From IMG/VR virus record IMGVR_UViG_3300036770_002930, positions 1 to 42,112 of that record: a DNA stretch of 42,112 nucleotides. The stretch is one strand, 5' to 3'. The DNA is from a virus. The translations under genes and the position numbers were made by a program. The notes below the pieces were generated by a model, which was not told the origin of the DNA, did no database searches, and saw nothing but the letters and a program-made list of their open reading frames with translations. Positions 5,840 to 12,308 of the stretch are shown in pieces; position 1 is the first letter of the stretch, and each line of letters begins with the position of its first letter.

Positions 5840-5961
5840 GAAAAGTAAGAGCAAAGCTTTTGAGAAGGGTCGCGAAGTCGATTACCGCTTCTTCCCCAGA
5901 CATGATGAAAAAAGTTTACCGCAGACTTAAAAAAACATGGAGTGCAAACAAATCTAAATAA
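5836..5961 (+). CDS. 41-residue basic peptide
   Basis: This short gene starts in an ATGA overlap with the previous stop. The product is strongly basic (about a third Lys and Arg): MRKVRAKLLRRVAKSI, then a Ser/Pro/Met stretch, then VYRRLKKTW. Very similar tiny basic proteins recur in Bacteroidota phage genomes near glycosyltransferase or structural genes. It overlaps the start of the fusion transferase by 20 bases. A nucleic-acid-binding role is plausible from charge alone; no fold can be claimed. Confidence 0.5.
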   Translation: MRKVRAKLLRRVAKSITASSPDMMKKVYRRLKKTWSANKSK

Positions 5962-7381
5962 CGTAACCCTTATCTGTGTAGATTGTGTAAACCACGGAGA
6001 AGCGGTAGCAGCCATAAGAAAAAGTATGGCTGAGTGCGACTTTGCTGCGGTTAAGTTCATTACAGACAAGCCATTTGAGTTTGAAGGAATTGAGGTGGTT
6101 AATATATCACCACTAAAGTCTAAAGAAGAGTACAGCCACTTTATGATTAAAGAGCTGTATAAATACTTTGATACAGACTATGTCCTCGTTATTCAAGCAG
6201 ATGGTTATGTGCTGAACGGGAAGTCGTGGCTGCCAGAATTTTTAGATTACGATTACACAGGATCGCCTTGGCTCTATTCCGATGGCAAAAACGTGGGTAA
6301 TGGCGGATTTTCTCTGAGATCAAAAAAGCTTCAACACGCACTTGCTTCAGATGATTTTATATTTGCCTCAGACCCCGAAGATCAAGCTATCGGGCGTTTA
6401 TATAGAGATTATTTGCAGCAGAAATACGACATTCGTTTTCCTTCAGAAGATTTAGCTGACAGGTTTGCTTACGAACTTCGAACCCCCATTTACGACACAT
6501 TCGGATTTCACGGAAGATTTCACAAACCCTTTCAGAAAACGGCTATCATTAAGCGTAGTGCATCGATGGGGGATGTTATTTTAGTAGAACCAGTTCTGCA
6601 CTATTTTCATAAAAAGGGTTATAGGGTTGTGCTTGATACGCCAGAGCCCTTTTATATGCTTTTTATAAACCACTACTTCCCCGTACACCACATAAAACAA
6701 ATCGACGGAAGACTATTACCAAGAGCAGAAAGATACAACTTGGACATGGCTTACGAAGCTTTCCCTACCCAAAATAGGCTTAAAAGCTATTATCAATTTT
6801 GCGGCATCAAGGACGGGGAAATGAGAAACCCCAAGCTATCAGTAGGTTTTCCCATACACCAAGGAACTAAGTTGTTCCAGAAGTCTTGCATCATCCACTT
6901 AGAGGGCATTAGGCAGTCTGGGAGAGGTGTTTTTGGGGTGGACTGGGAAAATGTGGTAGCCAATCTGCAAGCAAGAGGATATTCGGTTTTCCAAGTCGGG
7001 AAACGAAATGTACCCTTAATCAAAAACGCAATATACCTAAATACACAAAACGAGAACTTTCTGTGTTATGCGGTGGGAAGTGCTGACTTATTTATCGGCA
7101 TAGATTCAGGGGTTAGCCATATTGCCTCCGCCTTTAATGTTCCATCCATCTTGTTTTTCGGGAATACCAATCCTGAAATAGTTCACGTGGAACTATCTAA
7201 CAAAGTAATAATTACAAACCACTCCACCGATAACCCAATTTGCACGAAGCCTTTTTGTTGGCATACTCAGATAGGGGTGGAAAGCGAGCCTTGTTATATT
7301 GACGCAGAACTTCCCCCTTGTGCAAGATATACAACCCCACAAGTATTAAATGCAATAGATAAGGTAATCGAAATACTCTAA
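5942..7381 (+). CDS. Bifunctional glycosyltransferase: DUF5672 domain fused to GT9 heptosyltransferase-like domain
   Basis: This 479-residue protein joins two transferase domains. Residues about 1-200 match DUF5672, a GT-A-type family: VTLICVDCVNHGEA strand, DYVLVIQADGYVLN (acidic metal-binding site), YTGSPW, VGNGGFSLRSKKL, PEDQAI, and FGFHGRFH. Residues about 205-479 match GT9: the RSASMGDVILVEPVLHYF opening and the donor motif IGIDSGVSHIASAFNVPSIL followed by FFGNTNP. The best start is GTG at 5942, because the first DUF5672 strand begins a few codons later and no in-frame ATG precedes it. It overlaps the 41-residue gene by 20 bases and the next methyltransferase by one. Both domains keep key residues. 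Likely job: adding two sugars in sequence, one possibly a heptose. Confidence 0.78.
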   Translation: MQTNLNNVTLICVDCVNHGEAVAAIRKSMAECDFAAVKFITDKPFEFEGIEVVNISPLKSKEEYSHFMIKELYKYFDTDYVLVIQADGYVLNGKSWLPEFLDYDYTGSPWLYSDGKNVGNGGFSLRSKKLQHALASDDFIFASDPEDQAIGRLYRDYLQQKYDIRFPSEDLADRFAYELRTPIYDTFGFHGRFHKPFQKTAIIKRSASMGDVILVEPVLHYFHKKGYRVVLDTPEPFYMLFINHYFPVHHIKQIDGRLLPRAERYNLDMAYEAFPTQNRLKSYYQFCGIKDGEMRNPKLSVGFPIHQGTKLFQKSCIIHLEGIRQSGRGVFGVDWENVVANLQARGYSVFQVGKRNVPLIKNAIYLNTQNENFLCYAVGSADLFIGIDSGVSHIASAFNVPSILFFGNTNPEIVHVELSNKVIITNHSTDNPICTKPFCWHTQIGVESEPCYIDAELPPCARYTTPQVLNAIDKVIEIL

Positions 7382-7905
7382 TGGCGCACCAGTCTCAAAT
7401 AGATTTTATGCTCTTGGTGAAAAGCAGATTTCCTGAACGATTTCAAAATTGCAGGGTCTTGGATATAGGGTCTCTTGACTTAAACGGAAATAATAGATAT
7501 TTATTTGAAAATTACAGATATTTGGGCGTTGATATTGGGGATGGAAATAATGTTGATTTGGTTTGCCCGGGACATAGGGTAATTGATACTGTTGGCTTCG
7601 ATGTGGTTATATCAACAGAGTGCTTGGAACACGATGAGTACTGGTCCGAAACCCTAGCGAATATGGTTAACTTGACAAAAAGGGATGGGCTACTATTACT
7701 AAGTTGCGCGACCACGGGGCGACCAGAACACGGCACTAAAAAAACATCTCCAGCCGACTCTCCATTTACGAATGATTACTACAAAAATATTACCATAGAT
7801 GACATTCAGCTTGCCATAAACATACCGCTTGTTTTTAAGCAATACGAACTAAAAACCATATCAAACCCTTCTTGCGACCTTTACTTTTGGGGAATAAAAA
7901 AATAA
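7381..7905 (+). CDS. Class I SAM-dependent methyltransferase
   Basis: This 174-residue protein has a Rossmann-type methyltransferase core: motif I CRVLDIGSLDLNGN (around residues 24-37), an acidic end to strand 2 at YLGVDIGDG, motif IV-like VVISTECLEHDEYW (around 80-93), and GLLLLSCATTG. The C-terminal part after residue 120 carries a DYYKNITIDDI segment likely used in substrate binding. The DIGSLDxNG form is common in methyltransferases in glycan-modification clusters. It begins on the last base of the glycosyltransferase stop (TAATG), so it is coupled to it. Substrate unknown: sugar O-methylation is the favoured guess; DNA lacks support because no base-methylase NPPY or PC motif is present. 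Confidence 0.78.
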   Translation: MAHQSQIDFMLLVKSRFPERFQNCRVLDIGSLDLNGNNRYLFENYRYLGVDIGDGNNVDLVCPGHRVIDTVGFDVVISTECLEHDEYWSETLANMVNLTKRDGLLLLSCATTGRPEHGTKKTSPADSPFTNDYYKNITIDDIQLAINIPLVFKQYELKTISNPSCDLYFWGIKK

Positions 7906-7906
7906 T

Positions 7907-8428
7907 ATGGCTTCAGAAAGCAAAAAGATATATCCTAAAATTCAGCAATATTTGGCGGGAAATATTGTAGACATAGGTTGTGGAGACGAGCCCGTTAAAG
8001 AGGGTGTTGTGGGAATTGATGGCCGTAACTTCCCTCACGTCAACATACAAACCCCATCATTATACGACTTGGATACCAAATACCCAGAGTTATTGAACTC
8101 CTTTGATTGTTGTTTCAGCTCGCACGTCTTAGAGCATTTACCAGATCATTTTAAGGCCATACTTGAGTGGTCAAAACTCTTAAAACAAGGCGGCTATTTT
8201 ATCCTATACCTGCCAGATGGGAACTATTACCCAAACAAGGAAAACCCCGAGCATTTTCACGACACCAAGTACGAAGACTTTATTTTTTGGTTTAGGAGAG
8301 TTTTTTGTGGGGAAGCCTTGAACTTTACTGGGAAACCATATTTTTTACCCTATTTCGAAATTATTGAGAGCGGTCTGGATGTTGGGGAAAATAGATATTC
8401 GTTTTATCTTGTTGCAAAAAAAGTTTAA
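7907..8428 (+). CDS. Class I SAM-dependent methyltransferase (type 11-like)
   Basis: This 173-residue protein has a short methyltransferase core: motif I IVDIGCGDEPVKEGVVGID (around residues 20-38), motif CCFSSHVLEHLPDHF (around 67-81), and LLKQGGYFILYLPD. This is the Methyltransf_11 pattern. The C-terminal half (HFHDTKYEDFIFWFRR) is typical of members found in surface-glycan clusters. It begins one base after the previous stop and is the last gene of the sugar and methyl operon; its TAA stop is the first part of a promoter box for the next gene. Methylation of a sugar is the likely role, by context only. Confidence 0.78.
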   Translation: MASESKKIYPKIQQYLAGNIVDIGCGDEPVKEGVVGIDGRNFPHVNIQTPSLYDLDTKYPELLNSFDCCFSSHVLEHLPDHFKAILEWSKLLKQGGYFILYLPDGNYYPNKENPEHFHDTKYEDFIFWFRRVFCGEALNFTGKPYFLPYFEIIESGLDVGENRYSFYLVAKKV

Positions 8429-8433
8429 CTTTG
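8426..8433 (+). promoter_or_regulatory. Bacteroidota-type -7 box opening the packaging and head block
   Basis: TAACTTTG matches TAnnTTTG and lies 15 bases before the ATG at 8449. Its first three bases are the TAA stop of the methyltransferase gene. No clear -33 TTTG was found at the usual distance. A near match (TAACTTTA) recurs at 9044-9051 before the gene at 9072, again fused to a stop codon. Confidence 0.5.
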
Positions 8434-8448
8434 GGCAAAGCATTTTGT

Positions 8449-8760
8449 ATGCCAAAAATTAGATTTAAAACAGCCGCTTGGTCTCGAAAGGAAGGTAAGG
8501 CAAAATCCGGTGGCCTTAATGAGAAAGGACGCGCTTCATATAAAGCCGAAACGGGCGGAACCTTGAAGGCTCCCGTGAAGTCTGGAGACAACCCTCGCAG
8601 AGCCAGCTTCCTCGCCCGTATGGGTGGTATGCCCGGCCCTGAATATAAAGATGGAAAACCAACCCGCTTGCTACTTTCATTAAGAGCGTGGGGTGCCTCA
8701 TCAAAGGCAGACGCAAAAGCAAAAGCTAAAAATATTTCAGAACGCAATAAAAATAAATAA
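8449..8760 (+). CDS. DUF6321-type conserved phage protein
   Basis: This 103-residue basic protein shows the pattern I associate with DUF6321: AKSGGLNEKGRASYKAETGG, then LKAPVKSG, RRASFLARMGGMPGP, and GKPTRLLLSLRAWG. The family is widespread in phages that infect unrelated hosts, usually next to packaging or head genes, and its function is unknown. A TTG start at 8431 would fall inside the promoter box, so I choose the ATG at 8449. The tail is a run of Lys and Ala that may bind nucleic acid. Next gene starts 1 base after the stop. Confidence 0.65.
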   Translation: MPKIRFKTAAWSRKEGKAKSGGLNEKGRASYKAETGGTLKAPVKSGDNPRRASFLARMGGMPGPEYKDGKPTRLLLSLRAWGASSKADAKAKAKNISERNKNK

Positions 8761-8761
8761 A

Positions 8762-9046
8762 ATGCCACAACAATTACCAAAAGATAGACCTACCGCGGCC
8801 GATAAAAAAAGAGAAGCCGACCTAGTAAAAGCCCTAGAAGCAGAAGATTTTTATGGCAAGAAAAAGCCAGTAGGAAGAATTATCCCCAAGGCTGAAGCCG
8901 ACAGGATTAAAAAAGATGTTTTAGAAAAGGCAAAACAGGAAAAAGTAGACAAGATGTCTGACGAGTTTCTTCGTAAAAAAAGAATGGAAAGCTTAAAAAT
9001 GGAAAGCCCGCTGATGAAAGCTGCAAAATCTGCCAAAAAGCAGTAA
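8762..9046 (+). CDS. Small helical, highly charged hypothetical protein
   Basis: This 94-residue protein is almost entirely charged helix with many Lys, Glu and Asp (for example AADKKREADLVKALEAEDF and EADRIKKDVLEKAKQEK). It lacks any catalytic motif and may form a coiled coil. The ATG at 8762 follows the DUF6321 stop by 1 base; a longer reading from 8693 would overlap that gene and is not preferred. It sits in the packaging block, so a DNA-packaging or head-assembly role is possible. I do not recognise it. Confidence 0.5.
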   Translation: MPQQLPKDRPTAADKKREADLVKALEAEDFYGKKKPVGRIIPKAEADRIKKDVLEKAKQEKVDKMSDEFLRKKRMESLKMESPLMKAAKSAKKQ

Positions 9047-9071
9047 CTTTATATAAAACAAACAAACGCCT

Positions 9072-9731
9072 ATGCTCGCGGTAGAGGGACGAGTTGTTAT
9101 TAGCGTTGACTTAGAAAGCAAGAATAGCCATACCTTTTCGGATGGCACTAAGATTAGGCTAGAGAGAGAATATAACAACTTAAACCAAAGAGAAACAAAA
9201 CCCGTTAATGCGACTGTTATTGACGGGGAAGATATACAGTCTGGCAGTCAAATCTTGATCCACCCAAATGTAACACACGACACATACAAGATCTTCGACA
9301 GGACCAGACTTTCTGGTGAGGTTGAAAGTAGTGATGTGAAATACTTTTCTGTTCCGATGGAGAAGTGTTATGCGTGGCTTGATGGAGAAACGTGGAAGCC
9401 CTTAAAAAACTTTGATTTTGGCCTTCGTGTTTATAGGCCATACGAGGGTTTTATTGAAGGGATTGAGCCTACGCTAATACCAGACGTTTTGTATGTAACA
9501 ACGGGGGAGTTTAAGGGTTTGATAGTACAGACCTTAAAGTCTTGCGATTACGAGATAATCTTTCAGGGTACTAATGGCCAAGAAGATAGGATTATTCGGT
9601 TCCGTCACTTCCCCTACGAAGACAACGAAAGAGAAGAAGTAATAGCAGTAAGAAACGATTTGACTGATTTGTATAACAACGGCAAACTACTTATTGGGCT
9701 AAGCCCGTCTACCGCAAAACCGATACAATGA
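9072..9731 (+). CDS. Conserved-type phage protein with possible GroES-like N-terminal fold
   Basis: This 219-residue protein begins with a pattern that resembles GroES-fold proteins: a GRVVISVDL strand, then DGTKIRLE, a variable loop, VNATVIDGEDIQSGSQILIHPN, and a later LIVQT strand. In GroES the matching order is V-x-RVVI, a G-x-I loop and V-x-AVG-x-G-x-V. A second half (residues about 110-219) shows beta-rich sequence with no family I recognise. It is roughly twice GroES size. The gene lies between the small head-block genes and the terminase, and overlaps the next start by 4 bases (ATGA). The fold proposal is weak. Confidence 0.4.
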   Translation: MLAVEGRVVISVDLESKNSHTFSDGTKIRLEREYNNLNQRETKPVNATVIDGEDIQSGSQILIHPNVTHDTYKIFDRTRLSGEVESSDVKYFSVPMEKCYAWLDGETWKPLKNFDFGLRVYRPYEGFIEGIEPTLIPDVLYVTTGEFKGLIVQTLKSCDYEIIFQGTNGQEDRIIRFRHFPYEDNEREEVIAVRNDLTDLYNNGKLLIGLSPSTAKPIQ

Positions 9732-10054
9732 CAGACGCAGCAAAAAAAATTCTTGAAGACAGGATAGCCGAGCTTGAAAAAGAGCTTGAGGCTTACAGGA
9801 GCAATGGAGTGGAAAAGCTATTTTATAGCCTACAGCGAAAGGCAAACGAAATGGCCGACCTCCTAAATAGTGTTAACCTTAAAAACGTAAACATTGATGA
9901 TGCTAAGGACAAAAGCTTTGAACGCATCTTCAAGATACTTGAAAAGAGTAGTGCGGTAAGTGAGTCAATAAAATCGCTACGCGAAAGCATTGGCTTTAAG
10001 AAGGAAGAGCAGAAAAAACCATTTCTTGATAGAATCGCAGACGTAAGAGAATAA
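9728..10054 (+). CDS. Coiled-coil protein upstream of terminase, candidate small terminase subunit
   Basis: This 108-residue protein opens with a clear helix of heptads (AAKKILEDRIAELEKELEAY) and stays helical through KSFERIFKILEKSSAV to a short tail. It lies two genes before the large terminase, a usual place for a small terminase subunit, which is typically helical and oligomeric. No DNA-binding HTH is obvious, so the assignment is only positional. It overlaps the upstream gene by 4 bases and is followed by a 44-codon gene 2 bases later. Confidence 0.4.
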   Translation: MTDAAKKILEDRIAELEKELEAYRSNGVEKLFYSLQRKANEMADLLNSVNLKNVNIDDAKDKSFERIFKILEKSSAVSESIKSLRESIGFKKEEQKKPFLDRIADVRE

Positions 10055-10056
10055 TT

Positions 10057-10191
10057 ATGGCAAAAGCAAAATCGGGCGGCACCAGCAGCAAGGTGGTCTT
10101 CTTTAAGAGTAAAGGAGGTAAAGCCCAAAAAGGAAGAAACAAGCACGACCGCAAGAGTCGGGTATATAGGGGTCAAGGAAGAAAACATTAA
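10057..10191 (+). CDS. 44-residue basic Gly/Lys/Arg-rich peptide
   Basis: This short gene encodes a peptide rich in Lys, Arg, Gly and Ser (SSKVVFFKSKGGKAQKGRNK and a KSRVYRGQGRKH ending). Its stop shares one base with the terminase ATG, so it is translationally coupled. Such short basic peptides are common just before terminase genes in Bacteroidota phages. Charge suggests DNA or RNA binding. No fold can be claimed. Confidence 0.5.
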   Translation: MAKAKSGGTSSKVVFFKSKGGKAQKGRNKHDRKSRVYRGQGRKH

Positions 10192-12254
10192 TGACGACAG
10201 AGTTAATATATGGTACTCAATGCAGAATACCAGAACTTCCCCCACACGATAAAATTCTTAACTGGGAAAAACCCAAGGAAGAACAGATGTGGGTCAGGGA
10301 AGAGCTGCCAGAATACTTTGACAAAGTAGAGTACACCAAGACGGGGGATCTTATACTTACCGAAGAACAAGAGGACTATGCGATAAGGGAATTGGAGCGG
10401 TGCAAGAAAGGGATATGGGTTTTTATCTGCGGGAAGCCCTACTACATAACCAAGAAATACTATTTTTATCTTCAATGGTGGACGCTCGAAGACGGTTCGA
10501 GGCCCGAATACAGAGATTGCGACAGGAGGTATTTTACCTATTTAGAGCATTGGGAAAATGTGCCTTGGGCCTTGGGCGTAATAAGGAGTAAAAAGCGACG
10601 CGAGGGTGCGTCTTCCCAAGCAACCTCAAATCTTGTCTACGAGGCTATTTTTTACAAGAACTCTAACTGCGGTCTAGTATCAAAGTCAAATGAGGACGGG
10701 AGGGCTACCTTTACGGAAATGGTGGCCTATGGCTATCGCCAGCTACCCGCTTTCTTAAAGCCCAAGCAAATCAACCGAGAGGATAGTGTCACAGAGCTTG
10801 TCTTTGCTCAAAAGGCTTCTAATGTGCGGGAGGGAAGTGCTGCCACCCAAAAAGAAGACGAGGGCAACAGGTCTAAGATTAACTACCGCGCTCCCGTACT
10901 AAACGCCTATGACCGAGGTCGTATGAGCCGACTACTACTGGACGAGTTTGGTAAACTGGAAAAAGAGGTGCAGGCATCCCAGCTTTTTGCGATTATATCC
11001 AAGACGCTTGTAAAGGGTGTTAAAAGAGTTGGTTTTGTGGAGATGCCCTCCACGGTCAACAAGCTTTCTAAGGGAGGCTCAGAATTTAAGTTGTTGTGGG
11101 AAAACGCGGATTTGGGTAAGCGCTCCCCCACGATTAACCGCTTAGTAAGATACTTTAGCCCAGCCTATGACGGATACGAGGGTTTTATAGACAAGTATGG
11201 TTTCTCTGTCACAGATTCCCCGACACCCGAACAAAAAGAATATTTAGTAAGCAAGTGGGTAGTAAAAGACGAAGACGGAAATACGATATCGGAAATTAGC
11301 GAAGAGGATATAGACCTAGGTTCTAAGGCATATATTATTAAGAGGCGTGAGGGAAGAACTGGCGATGACCTTGAGGAAGAGATAAGGATGAACCCCTGCA
11401 CGGAGGTAGAAGCCTTCATGTCGGCAAACGCAGACTGCATCTTCAATGTCGTAAACCTAAACGAGCAGGCTGAAAAGCTAAAAGAAAAACCTATCTATAA
11501 GCGTAAGGTGTTATTTTTCAGGGACGAGGTAACGCAATCGGTTCGCTGGAGAGATGCAACGGAGTCGGAAAGCAACTTTTGTTGGGAGTTTGTGGGCGAC
11601 CTAAAGCCAGCGGATGCCAATAAACATTACTGGGATACGGGAGTTAAAAAGCCCGGAAGAACAGAGGTGGGAGTGATAGGGGTGGACGGATACTCTAACT
11701 CGCAAGGGGGAAAAAAGTACGGCTCTAAGGCTTCCGCTTGGGTTTACCTTAAGTACGACATACGAGACCCAGAAAATACGGGGCTATTCACCGCGCATCT
11801 TTACGGAAGACCGCAGGAAAAGGATGACCTGCACAATCAGGTCATGCTCGCAGCAGAATATTTAGGATTTCAATGCTATTACGAATTTGTTGCTGATGAC
11901 TACTATACCTATTTTAAGAATAGGGGTAAATTAGGCTACTTGGCAAAGTTCCCGCTTAATGCGATTGACCCGAATAAAAGGAAGGGTGCCGAAAGGCATT
12001 ACGGATTCCCGATTACCGATTTTGCTATGACGAAGCAGAACGATGCGATGATTAGCTACATTGAACACTATTGCGAAAAAATATACTGGTTAGAACTTAT
12101 CGAAGACCTGAAAAGCTACGATCCCCAAAAACGTACACCGAGCGACCGAGCGGTCTCAGCTATGATAGCCCTTGTTGCAGGTCTTGAACCAATCTATAAG
12201 CCAGCACCTCCCCAGACACCATTGATTAAAGTTTACGCAAACGCCGCAAGATAG
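10191..12254 (+). CDS. terL: Large terminase subunit (TerL)
   Basis: This 687-residue protein cuts concatemeric DNA and drives it into the prohead. Its N-terminal adaptor contains GKPYYITKKYYFYLQWW, typical of the Bacteroidota and crAss-like group. The ATPase begins near KSKRREGASSQAT (about residues 139-151), a deviant P-loop, and has a Walker B-like RLLLDEFGK (about 247-255). The nuclease half begins at VIGVDGYSN with a first catalytic Asp, continues with YEFVADDYY, and ends with SDRAVSAMIAL carrying the last Asp. Length is usual for the group. Start is the ATG that overlaps the previous stop. A promoter-like box follows the stop, before the portal gene. High confidence from motifs and from the portal directly downstream. 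Confidence 0.9.
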   Translation: MTTELIYGTQCRIPELPPHDKILNWEKPKEEQMWVREELPEYFDKVEYTKTGDLILTEEQEDYAIRELERCKKGIWVFICGKPYYITKKYYFYLQWWTLEDGSRPEYRDCDRRYFTYLEHWENVPWALGVIRSKKRREGASSQATSNLVYEAIFYKNSNCGLVSKSNEDGRATFTEMVAYGYRQLPAFLKPKQINREDSVTELVFAQKASNVREGSAATQKEDEGNRSKINYRAPVLNAYDRGRMSRLLLDEFGKLEKEVQASQLFAIISKTLVKGVKRVGFVEMPSTVNKLSKGGSEFKLLWENADLGKRSPTINRLVRYFSPAYDGYEGFIDKYGFSVTDSPTPEQKEYLVSKWVVKDEDGNTISEISEEDIDLGSKAYIIKRREGRTGDDLEEEIRMNPCTEVEAFMSANADCIFNVVNLNEQAEKLKEKPIYKRKVLFFRDEVTQSVRWRDATESESNFCWEFVGDLKPADANKHYWDTGVKKPGRTEVGVIGVDGYSNSQGGKKYGSKASAWVYLKYDIRDPENTGLFTAHLYGRPQEKDDLHNQVMLAAEYLGFQCYYEFVADDYYTYFKNRGKLGYLAKFPLNAIDPNKRKGAERHYGFPITDFAMTKQNDAMISYIEHYCEKIYWLELIEDLKSYDPQKRTPSDRAVSAMIALVAGLEPIYKPAPPQTPLIKVYANAAR

Positions 12255-12280
12255 GAAAAATTTTTTTCATAAAATTTGAC

Positions 12281-12288
12281 TATATTTG
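12281..12288 (+). promoter_or_regulatory. Bacteroidota-type -7 box before the portal gene
   Basis: TATATTTG matches TAnnTTTG and lies 20 bases before the ATG at 12309. It is in the 54-base gap after the terminase stop, beside a run of T. It suggests that the portal and downstream head genes can be transcribed apart from terminase. It also argues against an upstream TTG start at 12276. Confidence 0.5.
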
Positions 12289-12308
12289 TTTCGGATAAAA
12301 ATATTAAG

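Noticed and set aside
12276-12308. TTG start adding 11 codons to the portal gene
   Set aside because: The consensus promoter box at 12281-12288 lies inside it, so transcripts from there would start downstream; the ATG at 12309 is a better start.
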